A stretch of DNA of 64,000 bases from Sporosarcina sp. JAI121 (GTDB lineage: Bacteria; Bacillota; Bacilli; Bacillales_A; Planococcaceae), in assembly GCF_013408665.1 (NCBI RefSeq), contig NZ_JACCCL010000001.1, forward strand, positions 1,503,136 through 1,567,135. Reading direction: 5' to 3'. Below the pieces are notes generated by a model. That model did not search any database, had not been told where the DNA came from, and saw only the letters and a program-made list of their open reading frames with translations. Below are positions 48,801 to 55,900 of this stretch, piece by piece. The stretch's first letter is position 1. Each line of letters starts with the position of its first letter. A program made the translations under genes and the position numbers.

Positions 48801-48980
48801 ATACTGATATTCAGCCTTAGGCAATAAGGAAACGAGACGCTTCTTGGATTCTTCACCAATTGTTTGGCAAAAAGTTGTTTTACCAGATCCAGACAAACCA
48901 GCAATTCCTAACGATTTATCTACTGGTAGTGCTACATCTAATTTGTAAAGATTGTTCGCAATCAATTGATTTATCTTCAT
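45810..48980 (-). CDS. Divergent UvrA-like ATPase with C-terminal zinc modules
   Basis: This is a 1056-residue relative of the excision-repair protein UvrA. ABC half 1: Walker A GLSGSGKTT (28-36), SNPRSTIGTHTGVF, zinc ribbon CPDC...CKKC (about 131-150), signature LSGGE (about 217), Walker B IIIDE. ABC half 2: Walker A GESGCGKST (about 350), signature LSTGE (about 456), Walker B FIFDEPS, but no zinc ribbon. The remaining 480 or so residues carry CLYC (about 669), CPIC (about 797) and CPFC...CVSC (about 959-987). They resemble UvrA insertion-domain sequence moved to the C-terminus. ATG at 48980 follows GGAGAGGAAC. UvrA paralogues often confer drug resistance; its role here is unknown. Confidence 0.8.
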   Translation of the reverse strand: MKINQLIANNLYKLDVALPVDKSLGIAGLSGSGKTTFCQTIGEESKKRLVSLLPKAEYQYLFPNIMETNFSAIKMEEMPLVLFLGKSSISSNPRSTIGTHTGVFKEIRERIAEEIKLSPEVFSFNNPLGWCPDCKGRGTTKNIECKKCEGKRYNPEVEQYKMKLLDQPYSISDINNLNIETILSLREELHISEAKQHILKNVINMNIGYLTLNRIMGTLSGGELTRLYLAEFMATSENTVIIIDEISVGLDHQTLLKILEEIKQLGSKNQIWLIDHSDTVLNTTEKQLFFGPGSGKYGGKIVEESPRPKPITLEGNQAIPTGYYQFHDLYCRNIQMAEIQIPQNRIVTFTGESGCGKSTLVNECIAKDFLKRYPKDKLVMVGQNRNQSITSRSTVATFLDIKRKLAKYSEDIDDIFQRSIEDIIGELPKDDIVHKRLSLLIKLGLGYLTLERKTQSLSTGEFQCVHLVSELFANSRNPHTLFIFDEPSKGLSQNILNQFIDSVRVILQDESVSMIMIEHNSYMLNNSDFIVDFGKRQLTPVQHLDVVSHDDYYRQQNSTERVVPLQISSTINQQKGINYVKENQISYFKNAENVYKGGILKSLSSMARLIYGEYESEKIAPVIAIDLERHLYSQYSFLYEIGGLINHIVAAHPTNNDTKRFDFYNQENHCLYCSGRRAIEKFDIDVVIQDKTVPFWDGQLHPDVMEVLKHYQYPKLKFLFEEIENELGHDISKSYNDMTEAEKHTYLYGYWEKSFYDKAGKAQRTWQGFNNIIGMYMSISKSNIKEHMKTSREMITCPICQGTVLNHHKKLEFGGTDIREIIYQPLDQVLKTVGTLPELIKMKSIVGGDMTLTEDVSLLPRETQVALKMFELEMASFVGYEVVLQNALPFWDKIRGNIDSISTNNRVTISDFDNITEMRETIIDKYFTNGKYKKLTYVYEAFGYKKIVTQINKIKKSHPCPFCKGKKVITEDNLHDGVFKLTIPCVSCNESGINDDGLQEVVEGIAVETWLTGKVRDVVDESLYNEAVADIPIFNRIRELNKRDLIAVYQCLEQNT

Positions 48981-49161
48981 AAGTGAGTTCCTCTCCATTC
49001 TCTAAATTTAGTATTGCCACATTTGCTTCATTATAATTATTACAAAATTATTATTTAACTCCTTCGTAACTTCCATTAAAAATGACGCTTTCCATGTTCC
49101 GGAAAAGCGCCCTATTGTTGAAGTATGGTTTATTTTATAAAACGATTACCAATAATGATTT

Positions 49162-49577
49162 TCACAGTTCTTCTAACACTTCTTCTAACACTTCTTCGAG
49201 TTCATCACCCATTTGCGACCATGCGTATTTAGCTCCCTCGATGGCTCCTTCGCGTGCTTTTGTTTCTTCACTGAATCCAGTTTGATCGAAATGTAGATGG
49301 ACAGTTCCAACTGGATCTTTTCAATGTCCATGTAACAGTAGTGCTTTCTCCGGCACTTAGCCAAGTGTAAGACAATAAATGAGGCTCGTCCACTCCGGGC
49401 ACCTCGCAATCTACAATTCCATTCCATCATTCGGAAGGCTCTGTCCGAAACTGAAATTTATGTTTAACAACTGGTTTAAAATATCCATTTCGCAAGAGTA
49501 TCCGGATCCGTAAAAACGTTCCACAGCTGCTCGATTGAACTTGTAAATTGAAAATCTAATGATACATCTTATTTCAT
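49162..49577 (-). pseudogene. Dead SRPBCC/AHSA1 family gene
   Basis: The minus strand starts with ATGA overlapping the ArsR stop, the usual coupling of arsR-type and AHSA1 genes, but codon 3 is TAA. The fragments DVSLDFQFTSSIEQLWNVF, PVVKHKFQFRTEPSE, WNGIVDCEVPGVDEPHLLSY and GTVHLHFDQTGFSEE are clear AHSA1/START-like sequence. They are separated by an in-frame TGA and at least two frameshifts. The last frame ends at TGA 49164-49162. The product would have been a small ligand-binding protein. Confidence 0.85.
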
Positions 49578-49897
49578 TTTTTCTCCAATAAAAGATTTAA
49601 TTTAGCAACTCTTACTTTCCAGAATCCTTCGTAAAAAGATACCCAATCTTGAATTTCTTTCAACGAAGTAGCATTCAACCGATACCTCGTTTCTCTACCA
49701 ACCCTTTGAGCAATTACGAAATCCGCATCTTTAAGGATAGCCAAATGCTTAGAGACTGCTGTACGCCCCATTTGAAAATAAACAGTTATTTCATGTAAGG
49801 GTAATTCTTCAACATCTGTCAACATTTGAAGTGATTTTCGCCTTGTCGGATTGGCAACTGCGTTATAAACATCCCTCAGTTGACTTATATCGTCCAA
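49574..49897 (-). CDS. ArsR family transcriptional regulator
   Basis: This 107-residue winged-helix repressor has the ArsR pattern (VANPTRRKSLQMLTDVEELPLHEI, FQMGRTAVSKHLAILKDADFVIAQRVGRETRYRL). It lacks the paired cysteines of metal-sensing ArsR members and fits the group that controls an AHSA1 partner. That partner, coupled downstream, is dead here. A palindrome ATACC-TTAT-GGTAT about 65 bases upstream is a candidate operator. Confidence 0.88.
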   Translation of the reverse strand: MDDISQLRDVYNAVANPTRRKSLQMLTDVEELPLHEITVYFQMGRTAVSKHLAILKDADFVIAQRVGRETRYRLNATSLKEIQDWVSFYEGFWKVRVAKLNLLLEKK

Positions 49898-49961
49898 AAT
49901 CCCCTCAGCTTTTCATTATGATTTCCTGCAATGTCAGCGATTAAATTTCATAATAAATAAG

Positions 49962-49975
49962 ATACCTTATGGTAT
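49962..49975. promoter_or_regulatory. Candidate ArsR operator
   Basis: ATACCTTATGGTAT is an inverted repeat with perfect 5-bp arms in the region expected to hold the arsR promoter. Confidence 0.45.
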
Positions 49976-50111
49976 TCTATTTATCATAGGACACCAAAAG
50001 GTGACGCGTCAAGTTCCATTATCTTGCCCTTTAATGGAATAGCAATAGTAGTTGTAATTTACAAGTAATGTACGTAATTGATTAACTGGCCTGAAATATA
50101 GTGCGATTTTC

Positions 50112-50192
50112 ATTTGCACTTTGCAAGTTACTAATTTAATTTACTTGCAAAACGCAATTATTCAATAGTTAATCTACTTGTATTTTGCAAAT
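50112..50192. promoter_or_regulatory. Cluster of three MarR-like operator motifs
   Basis: ATTTGCACTTTGCAAGTTA (50112-50130), TTACTTGCAAAACGCAATTA (50141-50160) and CTACTTGTATTTTGCAAAT (50174-50192) are related partial palindromes around ACTTG and TTGCAA. A similar TTGCAAAAAGTA segment overlaps the -10 of the MarR gene (50641-50659). The cluster lies just downstream of marR, with only the arsR gene further on. Confidence 0.5.
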
Positions 50193-50210
50193 ATTAGGCA
50201 TACTAAATTG

Positions 50211-50621
50211 CTAACTCCCTCTCAATTTTTCCTCCAGCACATACATGGAGCGCAGAACTGTCTCACGTTCAAAGTCATTCATGGAAGCTAGGGCACCCTC
50301 CATTTTGGCTGCAATGATTTCATTTATGGACGTTACGATTGCACTCCCCTTGCTGGTTAAAGATAGTAAATAAATTCTCCGGTCTCCTTCGTAGGGAGTT
50401 CTGATGAGCAGCTCTTTCTTTTCCAACGTTCCGATCTGCCTGGAAAACGTTGTGATGTCCATACCGACAGCTTCGGCCACAGTCTGCATAGATGGTTTTA
50501 TTATCAATGAAATTTCGTAAAGAATAGAACTTTGTACGACAGAGACTTCATCACAGCTTGATTTATGAATGTTGCGCATACTTTTTGATAATGAGTGAAA
50601 AATAGGAATGATAGTATCCAT
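50211..50621 (-). CDS. MarR family transcriptional regulator
   Basis: This is a 136-residue winged-helix regulator. The DNA-binding region is MQTVAEAVGMDITTFSRQIGTLEKKELL, with the wing IRTPYEGDRRIYLLSLTSKG. A single cysteine near the N-terminus (SSCDEV) could act as a redox sensor, as in OhrR-type proteins, but this is untested. ATG at 50621 follows AAGGAGGAACTTC and is better than the upstream TTG. A TATAAT (50659-50654) overlapped by a TTGCAA motif suggests autorepression. No obvious target gene is adjacent. Confidence 0.84.
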   Translation of the reverse strand: MDTIIPIFHSLSKSMRNIHKSSCDEVSVVQSSILYEISLIIKPSMQTVAEAVGMDITTFSRQIGTLEKKELLIRTPYEGDRRIYLLSLTSKGSAIVTSINEIIAAKMEGALASMNDFERETVLRSMYVLEEKLRGS

Positions 50622-50712
50622 TTTGAAGTTCCTCCTTACCAGTACTTTTTGCAATTATACAATAATAAAAGCGTAAGCGCCTGATTAGATAAGAAAAACA
50701 GAAAAACTGGAC

Positions 50713-50743
50713 AAAAAAACGCGCCCGGTATATTTAGGCGCGC
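50713..50743 (-). terminator. Terminator after the Spo0M-like operon
   Basis: On the minus strand GCGCGCC pairs with GGGCGCG and TTTTTTT follows. Confidence 0.83.
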
Positions 50744-50748
50744 TGTAC

Positions 50749-51126
50749 TTATGCATATAGTATTTCGTCTTCGTCTTGAATATCAACGCCGTTTTTAAGA
50801 TGAACACTAGTTTTTAAAATGAGCGCCTGCGTTTTAGATTCGATTTCCCATCTCTCATCAGGCACCATCTCAAATGGAATCATCCATGTTTCTTTTGATT
50901 TGATATCGCTCATCATTTCAATTGATTGTTTTGCGATGATAACTTCATCGGTTTCGGATCGCTTCAATAATTCAATTACAATATGATCGACTAATTCATC
51001 ACTGGCATCCCCTTCGATATAAATAGTTCCGGAAAGGGTTTCTCCAAAAGCGACATTTGGTCCATCAACATTTGTGCTGACAGTCGTTGCTCCGTATTCA
51101 ATCATCGACGTAAATTGCCTTACCAT
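50749..51126 (-). CDS. Spo0M-like arrestin-fold protein, short form
   Basis: This 125-residue protein resembles the N-terminal arrestin-like domain of Spo0M (GATTVSTNVDGPNVAFGETLSGTIYIEGDASDELVDHI). B. subtilis Spo0M is about twice this length, so this is a single-domain form rather than a clear truncation: it ends cleanly before a terminator. Spo0M influences sporulation and cell shape. The gene is 3 bases after the AI-2E family gene and co-transcribed with it. Confidence 0.72.
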   Translation of the reverse strand: MVRQFTSMIEYGATTVSTNVDGPNVAFGETLSGTIYIEGDASDELVDHIVIELLKRSETDEVIIAKQSIEMMSDIKSKETWMIPFEMVPDERWEIESKTQALILKTSVHLKNGVDIQDEDEILYA

Positions 51127-51129
51127 GTT

Positions 51130-52365
51130 CTATTCCCCCGATTCTCGACTCGCACTATTTTCATAATGCAGCTGATCATTAACTTCATATTTATTATACC
51201 GTAATTTAAACAATTTGAATAAATGACTTACGAGGACTTTTAATAACGCATATCCCGGAATACCGAGTACGACTCCGGCAACTCCGAATAATGACCCTGC
51301 CGTCAACAAAACGAAAATGATCGTTATAGGATGGATACGCAATGATTTCCCCATAATCTGCGGAGAAATAAATTTCCCGTCAATTAGTTGGACGATTGTC
51401 CATACAGCGGCTAATTTGAATAGCATCAATGGGGATGTCACAATTGCAATGATGACTGCAGGTGTAATTGCGATAAGCGGACCTAAATAAGGCACAACAC
51501 TTGTAAACATCGCCAGAACGCCCAATAATAATGCATACTTCATGCCAATGATCAGAAAGCCGATGGAAACCATAATCCCAATACAAATTGCAACAAGAAT
51601 CTGCCCTTGCACGTATGAACTGATTTGACGATCCGCATCATGGAAAATGATCTCAGCATCATCCCGCATACGAGGAGGCAACATCTTAATAATAAGTTGA
51701 GGAAGTCGTTCCCCGTCTTTCAACAAGTAAAACAGGATGAACGGTACCGTTACAATAGCCAAGATGAAACCTGTCAAGGCAGAAATGAAAGATGTAACTC
51801 CGCTTGCAATTCCGCCTACCGTATCAGTGAAAAACTTTCCTATATTGCCTTGTACGGATTCCAAAAGAGTATTTACATTAATATCAAGTCCAGCATAATA
51901 GGATGCAAAGATGGATGTACGTAAAAAAGAATCGGCGTTAATTAATAATTGACCGAAATATGTAGGAAATTCTTCGACGAGATTGTGGAATTGTATTTTT
52001 AAAAAAGGCAAAACAAGAAAAACAAGCAATGTAATTAGACCGACCGCCCCAATGAAGATGATTAAAATCCCCCAAATCCGCGGAACTTTTATTCTTTCCA
52101 ATAAACGCAGGATAGGTCTCAATAAATAATATGCGATTGTAGCAAGTATTACGGGTAGTACAACTGTCGAGAAAAAGACCGTAATCGGATAAAAGATGAA
52201 GGAAATATGATTGTAAATGTAGATAATCAAACCTATTAATAAAATTGAAACAAGGACGAATAATGTACTTCGTCCCCCTAGAAACTGAATTACATGAGAA
52301 ACCTTTCCATTTCCCTTATCAACTTTCAATGTTGTAGTCGACAGCCTTTCTTCATCTAGCTCCAT
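51130..52365 (-). CDS. AI-2E family transporter
   Basis: This roughly 411-residue membrane protein has about eight helices with the family signature of PF01594 (LYYLLKDGERLPQLI-type loop as LFYLLKDGERLPQLI, VPYLGPLIAITPAVIIAI, and KSLRIHPITIIFVLL). Members include TqsA-like exporters and sodium/proton antiporters, so the substrate is uncertain. ATG at 52365 has AAGGGGG at good spacing; an ATG two codons earlier is too close to it. Confidence 0.87.
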   Translation of the reverse strand: MELDEERLSTTTLKVDKGNGKVSHVIQFLGGRSTLFVLVSILLIGLIIYIYNHISFIFYPITVFFSTVVLPVILATIAYYLLRPILRLLERIKVPRIWGILIIFIGAVGLITLLVFLVLPFLKIQFHNLVEEFPTYFGQLLINADSFLRTSIFASYYAGLDINVNTLLESVQGNIGKFFTDTVGGIASGVTSFISALTGFILAIVTVPFILFYLLKDGERLPQLIIKMLPPRMRDDAEIIFHDADRQISSYVQGQILVAICIGIMVSIGFLIIGMKYALLLGVLAMFTSVVPYLGPLIAITPAVIIAIVTSPLMLFKLAAVWTIVQLIDGKFISPQIMGKSLRIHPITIIFVLLTAGSLFGVAGVVLGIPGYALLKVLVSHLFKLFKLRYNKYEVNDQLHYENSASRESGE

Positions 52366-52398
52366 AGACATCCCCCTTCTTCCGTCAAGATTATCTAC

Positions 52399-53358
52399 CT
52401 AATCCAGCTGCATACCGAGGAATTTTGAAATTGCCTCTTTATTTTGAGTGATATCCAGCTCAATTACAGAACCTGCATGTGAGTATGAGTTGAAAGAAAA
52501 CGACCCTTCCACTGGTACCGTCATTGTTTCTATTTCCGCACCTTTATTCATCAGAAGTGAGATTGCTTTCGAAATTTCATCTTTCGTTGTCAGATCCGTT
52601 TTAATGTATCCGGAAAGTGCACCCGCAAGTTTCGGTAGATTGGCAAGCATTCCTGGCCGGAACGCTTCATCCTTCATCGCAGAAACCACTTCTTGTTGAC
52701 GTGCAACCCGCCCGAAGTCACCCTCTTCGTCTGCACGGAACCGTGCGTAACCGAGCAATTCCTTACCGTTCAATTGTTTTTTGCCCGGCACCAGCGTAAC
52801 GCCAATTTTTTCGGACATCTCTTTTTTGACATCAATCTCAACTCCGTCCGGAAACGCGATATCAACAATCGATTCAAAATTAGCAAAATCAACGATTGCA
52901 TAATGATGAATCGGAACACCAAACATGCCTGTTATTGTGTCCTTCGTTAATTGCAACTTACCGAGGTAATAGGCGGTGTTCAATTTATATGATTTGAATC
53001 CCGGAATGTCTGCATATATATCACGCATAAATGAGATAACCCGTATTTTCCCCGCATTCTTATCCCAGGACAGCACCATCATTGTATCCGTCCGTGAACT
53101 ACCGCTACCATCATCGTCCACACCTAGTAATAGGTAATTTTCAATGGAAGTATATTTGGGGTCTATTGCATCCCCCTTAAATGGACCAGGGTCAATCATA
53201 TTGTTTTTTGCCAGTGATTTCCCTTCATTATATTGAATGAATGAGTAAAGTCCAACTCCGATAAAACTAATAGTAACTATTAAAAAAATGACCCTGCCGA
53301 TGCGAAGCTTTTTCTTTCTTCTTCTTTTCGGTACTGGACCTTCATAATTTTCTTCCAT
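52399..53358 (-). CDS. LytR-CpsA-Psr family cell-wall glycopolymer ligase
   Basis: This protein attaches wall teichoic acid or similar polymers to peptidoglycan outside the membrane. The 319-residue chain has a strongly basic N-terminus (KRRRKKKLRIGR), one membrane helix (about 24-43) and the LCP domain: LLGVDDDGSGSSRTDTMMVLS, RVISFMRDIYADIPG, LNTAYYLG and LLGYARFRADEEGDFGRVARQQEV. The conserved Arg/Asp residues of the active site are present. ATG at 53358 follows GGAGG. Confidence 0.92.
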   Translation of the reverse strand: MEENYEGPVPKRRRKKKLRIGRVIFLIVTISFIGVGLYSFIQYNEGKSLAKNNMIDPGPFKGDAIDPKYTSIENYLLLGVDDDGSGSSRTDTMMVLSWDKNAGKIRVISFMRDIYADIPGFKSYKLNTAYYLGKLQLTKDTITGMFGVPIHHYAIVDFANFESIVDIAFPDGVEIDVKKEMSEKIGVTLVPGKKQLNGKELLGYARFRADEEGDFGRVARQQEVVSAMKDEAFRPGMLANLPKLAGALSGYIKTDLTTKDEISKAISLLMNKGAEIETMTVPVEGSFSFNSYSHAGSVIELDITQNKEAISKFLGMQLD

Positions 53359-53615
53359 TATTGATTCCTCCAAAAAATGATATCCCAATTAGGACGAACA
53401 GGAAGCCTCTTGGTTGCGCATTGCTATGTTAATTATACCATGATGATCCATTACGGTTAACAATAACGAATTTTTGTTATTATTACTCCTTCAATGCAGT
53501 TATGTTCAGCGGGGATTTTCCCTATAAGTGAAGATTATTGTCATATTCCCCACTCCCCTCAATACATTCCCGCATATGTTACATAGATGTTCCTGCAGAA
53601 AGGTGGTGAATGAAT

Positions 53616-53717
53616 ATGGGACGTGAATACCGCGGAGGCGGCGAAGGTAATTCATTCGCTCTGCTCGTTGTGCTTTTTATTCTTTTGATTATTATTGGCG
53701 CCAGCTACCTCTATTAA
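53616..53717 (+). CDS. YjcZ-type sporulation microprotein, 33 residues
   Basis: An AAAGGTGGTG site precedes an ATG frame of 33 residues: a Gly-rich polar start (MGREYRGGGEGNSFA) and one hydrophobic helix (LLVVLFILLIIIGASYLY). This matches the YjcZ/sporulation-associated membrane microprotein pattern. An in-frame ATG at 53610 is possible but is too close to the ribosome-binding site. Its role is unknown; relatives are made in the mother cell during sporulation. Confidence 0.82.
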   Translation: MGREYRGGGEGNSFALLVVLFILLIIIGASYLY

Positions 53718-53876
53718 GATAATAAGCTCAGCAAACCTAAACCGCTCATTTGAGACCTATCTATGTAAGAGCGCTTGATAAGCGCTCTTTTCATATTAGT
53801 TCAGAATACGGATGAACGACTATTTCCACTGAATCTACTATGTTACAATTCAGATATGTTAAAAAGAAAGGGAATG

Positions 53877-54413
53877 ATGACTTTGACTGAAAAATCATTT
53901 GAAAAAGCCGCATTTGCGGGCGGTTGTTTTTGGTGTATGGTGAAACCGTTCAAAGAATGGGAAGGTATCCACGACGTCCTATCCGGTTATATGGGGGGAC
54001 ATGTTGATAACCCTACATATGAAGACGTAAAAAAGGGTGATTCCGGTCATTTGGAAGTTGTCGAAATTACATTTGATCCAGCGGTATTCCCGTATGAAAA
54101 ATTACTGGACATCTTCTGGCAGCAGATTGACCCGACCGATGCAGACGGTCAATTCCAAGACCGTGGACATTCATATTCAACCGCTATCTTCTATTACACG
54201 GATGAGCAGCGCCAAATTGCTGAAGCATCTAAAGAAAAGCTTGGTGCAAGTGGTACTTTCTCTAAACCGATTGTCACACCAATCCGTGTTGCTGAGACGT
54301 TTTACCGGGCGGAAGAATATCATCAAGATTATTATGAAAAAGAACGAGAGCATTATGAAATGGACCGCGCACAATCTGGCAGAGATGAATTTATTGCAGG
54401 TCATTGGTCTTAA
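53877..54413 (+). CDS. msrA: Peptide-methionine (S)-S-oxide reductase
   Basis: This enzyme reduces methionine-S-sulfoxide in proteins and free form. The active-site motif GGCFWC gives C17 as the catalytic Cys. [22 protein letters not shown] is the substrate-binding region, and HQDYYEK is present near the C-terminus. The 178-residue length is standard for single-domain MsrA. ATG at 53877 (second of two adjacent Met codons) gives good spacing from AAAGAAAGGGA. No msrB is fused or adjacent. Confidence 0.95.
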   Translation: MTLTEKSFEKAAFAGGCFWCMVKPFKEWEGIHDVLSGYMGGHVDNPTYEDVKKGDSGHLEVVEITFDPAVFPYEKLLDIFWQQIDPTDADGQFQDRGHSYSTAIFYYTDEQRQIAEASKEKLGASGTFSKPIVTPIRVAETFYRAEEYHQDYYEKEREHYEMDRAQSGRDEFIAGHWS

Positions 54414-54440
54414 GATGCAGAATTCGTGTACTCTATGGTG

Positions 54441-54495
54441 AAAAAGGTGGACAAGGACTCAGATGAGGTATCTGGATTCCCTGTCCACCTTTTTA
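54441..54495 (+). terminator. Terminator after msrA
   Basis: AAAAAGGTGGACA pairs with TGTCCACCTTTTT around a 29-base loop. Confidence 0.78.
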
Positions 54496-54509
54496 TTTAC
54501 CCTCCTCAT

Positions 54510-55712
54510 TTATAAATCGTTTAGAATTTTCTTATCCCCGATCATGAATGTCAGGATGAACATCATCACATATAACAACAGTATAATGCCGAACGTATAA
54601 TGATGGTTTTCCGTCCCATCGTAGACAACTGCAATCAGAAGTGGCAATAATCCTCCTATGATAAAGCCGCCCGTCTGCATCATCGCAGTCCAAGAACTAG
54701 CTTCTTCAGCAGTTCTTGTCTCGTCAAGCGGCAAGAGAAGCGCTACCGGGAATAACCCACCGAGTGGAATTCCCATGATGAATGCGCCTGCCCACATAAG
54801 CGGATACATCCCCGTCCAAAACAGAAAAACTGCGAGCATCCCCGCAATGAGCATCAGCAAGAGCCAAAACTTCCGAGCTGGAAAGCGTTCCATCAACAAT
54901 GGCAGGAGAATGTTTAAGAAAATTTGGACCGTCGTCATGATGCTAAGTAATGTTCCCGCCTGCAGCAATGTCATTCCTGCGGAAATTGCAATTGGAGCGA
55001 GCCATGTAATGATTGAAAAGAATGCTGATGACTGTAAACCAAAAAACAGTAAGAATAACCACGCCTTCCGTGTTTTCCACGGGGATTTCATCTTCTTCTG
55101 TTTGTCTTTTACGACAATGGAAGCGAGTTGACGGACTTCCATATTCCCTTTCATTGCTAAAGACCATGCAACTAAACCGAGAAGTGCAAGTACGGACCAA
55201 CTACTAAGTGCAAATAAATATGATCCTGTTCTTTCAAAAAATACGGCGGTCAATCCCGCACTGGCTGCAGACCCGACCCCCATCCCGAATGAATAAATTC
55301 CAATGACGGAGGCAGCACGTTCCGGAAAATACTGTTTGATCATCGCAGAAAGAAGCGGTCCGATTACTGCAATTGCGATACCTATAAGAAAAGCTGTACC
55401 GATTAGAATTAGAAAACTGGAGATGAAACCCCGCAAAAGGGTCATTATTGCAATGATAATAAGCATCGTATAGATTGTATGCTTCACTCCGAATTTCCGG
55501 TTCAACACTGGTGCCATTGTGGCGAAAACGCCCATACAAATGACAGGTACTGCTGTCAGTAGGCTTACTTGTGCGTTGGATAACAGTAACTGCTCACGAA
55601 TCGTTTCTAGCATCGGTCCGATTGATGTGATTGCCGGTCTCATGTTGATGGATATCGCAAAAATCGCAAAGATAATAAAAACTGACTTTTGCTTACTAAT
55701 ATTTCTATGCAT
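54510..55712 (-). CDS. MFS transporter, CynX/NimT type
   Basis: This 400-residue transporter has 12 predicted helices. The N-terminal NMRPAITSIGPMLETIREQL and SLLTAVPVICMGVFATMAP stretches are typical of the CynX/NimT (cyanate/nitroimidazole) MFS branch, which includes B. subtilis YycB. The substrate is unknown. It is monocistronic and convergent with msrA, with short spacing. Confidence 0.82.
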   Translation of the reverse strand: MHRNISKQKSVFIIFAIFAISINMRPAITSIGPMLETIREQLLLSNAQVSLLTAVPVICMGVFATMAPVLNRKFGVKHTIYTMLIIIAIMTLLRGFISSFLILIGTAFLIGIAIAVIGPLLSAMIKQYFPERAASVIGIYSFGMGVGSAASAGLTAVFFERTGSYLFALSSWSVLALLGLVAWSLAMKGNMEVRQLASIVVKDKQKKMKSPWKTRKAWLFLLFFGLQSSAFFSIITWLAPIAISAGMTLLQAGTLLSIMTTVQIFLNILLPLLMERFPARKFWLLLMLIAGMLAVFLFWTGMYPLMWAGAFIMGIPLGGLFPVALLLPLDETRTAEEASSWTAMMQTGGFIIGGLLPLLIAVVYDGTENHHYTFGIILLLYVMMFILTFMIGDKKILNDL

Positions 55713-55861
55713 ATACTCGTTCCTTTCTTTCTATAAGACAATTGATTAGATGATGGGTTTACCTATGTGTAGAAATTTCTTGACAGAAAAAAGCGATTTA
55801 CGTGGAAGTCGAGAAAAGTAGGTGAAGCTTACATCTAGCATACCACTCTGAAACGATTTCG

Positions 55862-55870
55862 TGCTATAAT
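55862..55870 (+). promoter_or_regulatory. Extended -10 promoter of ykpA
   Basis: TGCTATAAT ends 30 bases before the ykpA ATG. The short leader leaves no room for an attenuator, unlike many antibiotic-induced ABC-F genes. Confidence 0.55.
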
Positions 55871-55900
55871 AGGAGCATTGTGAATTTAGGAGGATTTTGA

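Noticed and set aside
49082..49430. Two small frames (67 and 81 residues) near 49.1-49.4 kb
   Set aside because: They are out-of-frame readings of the dead AHSA1 gene.
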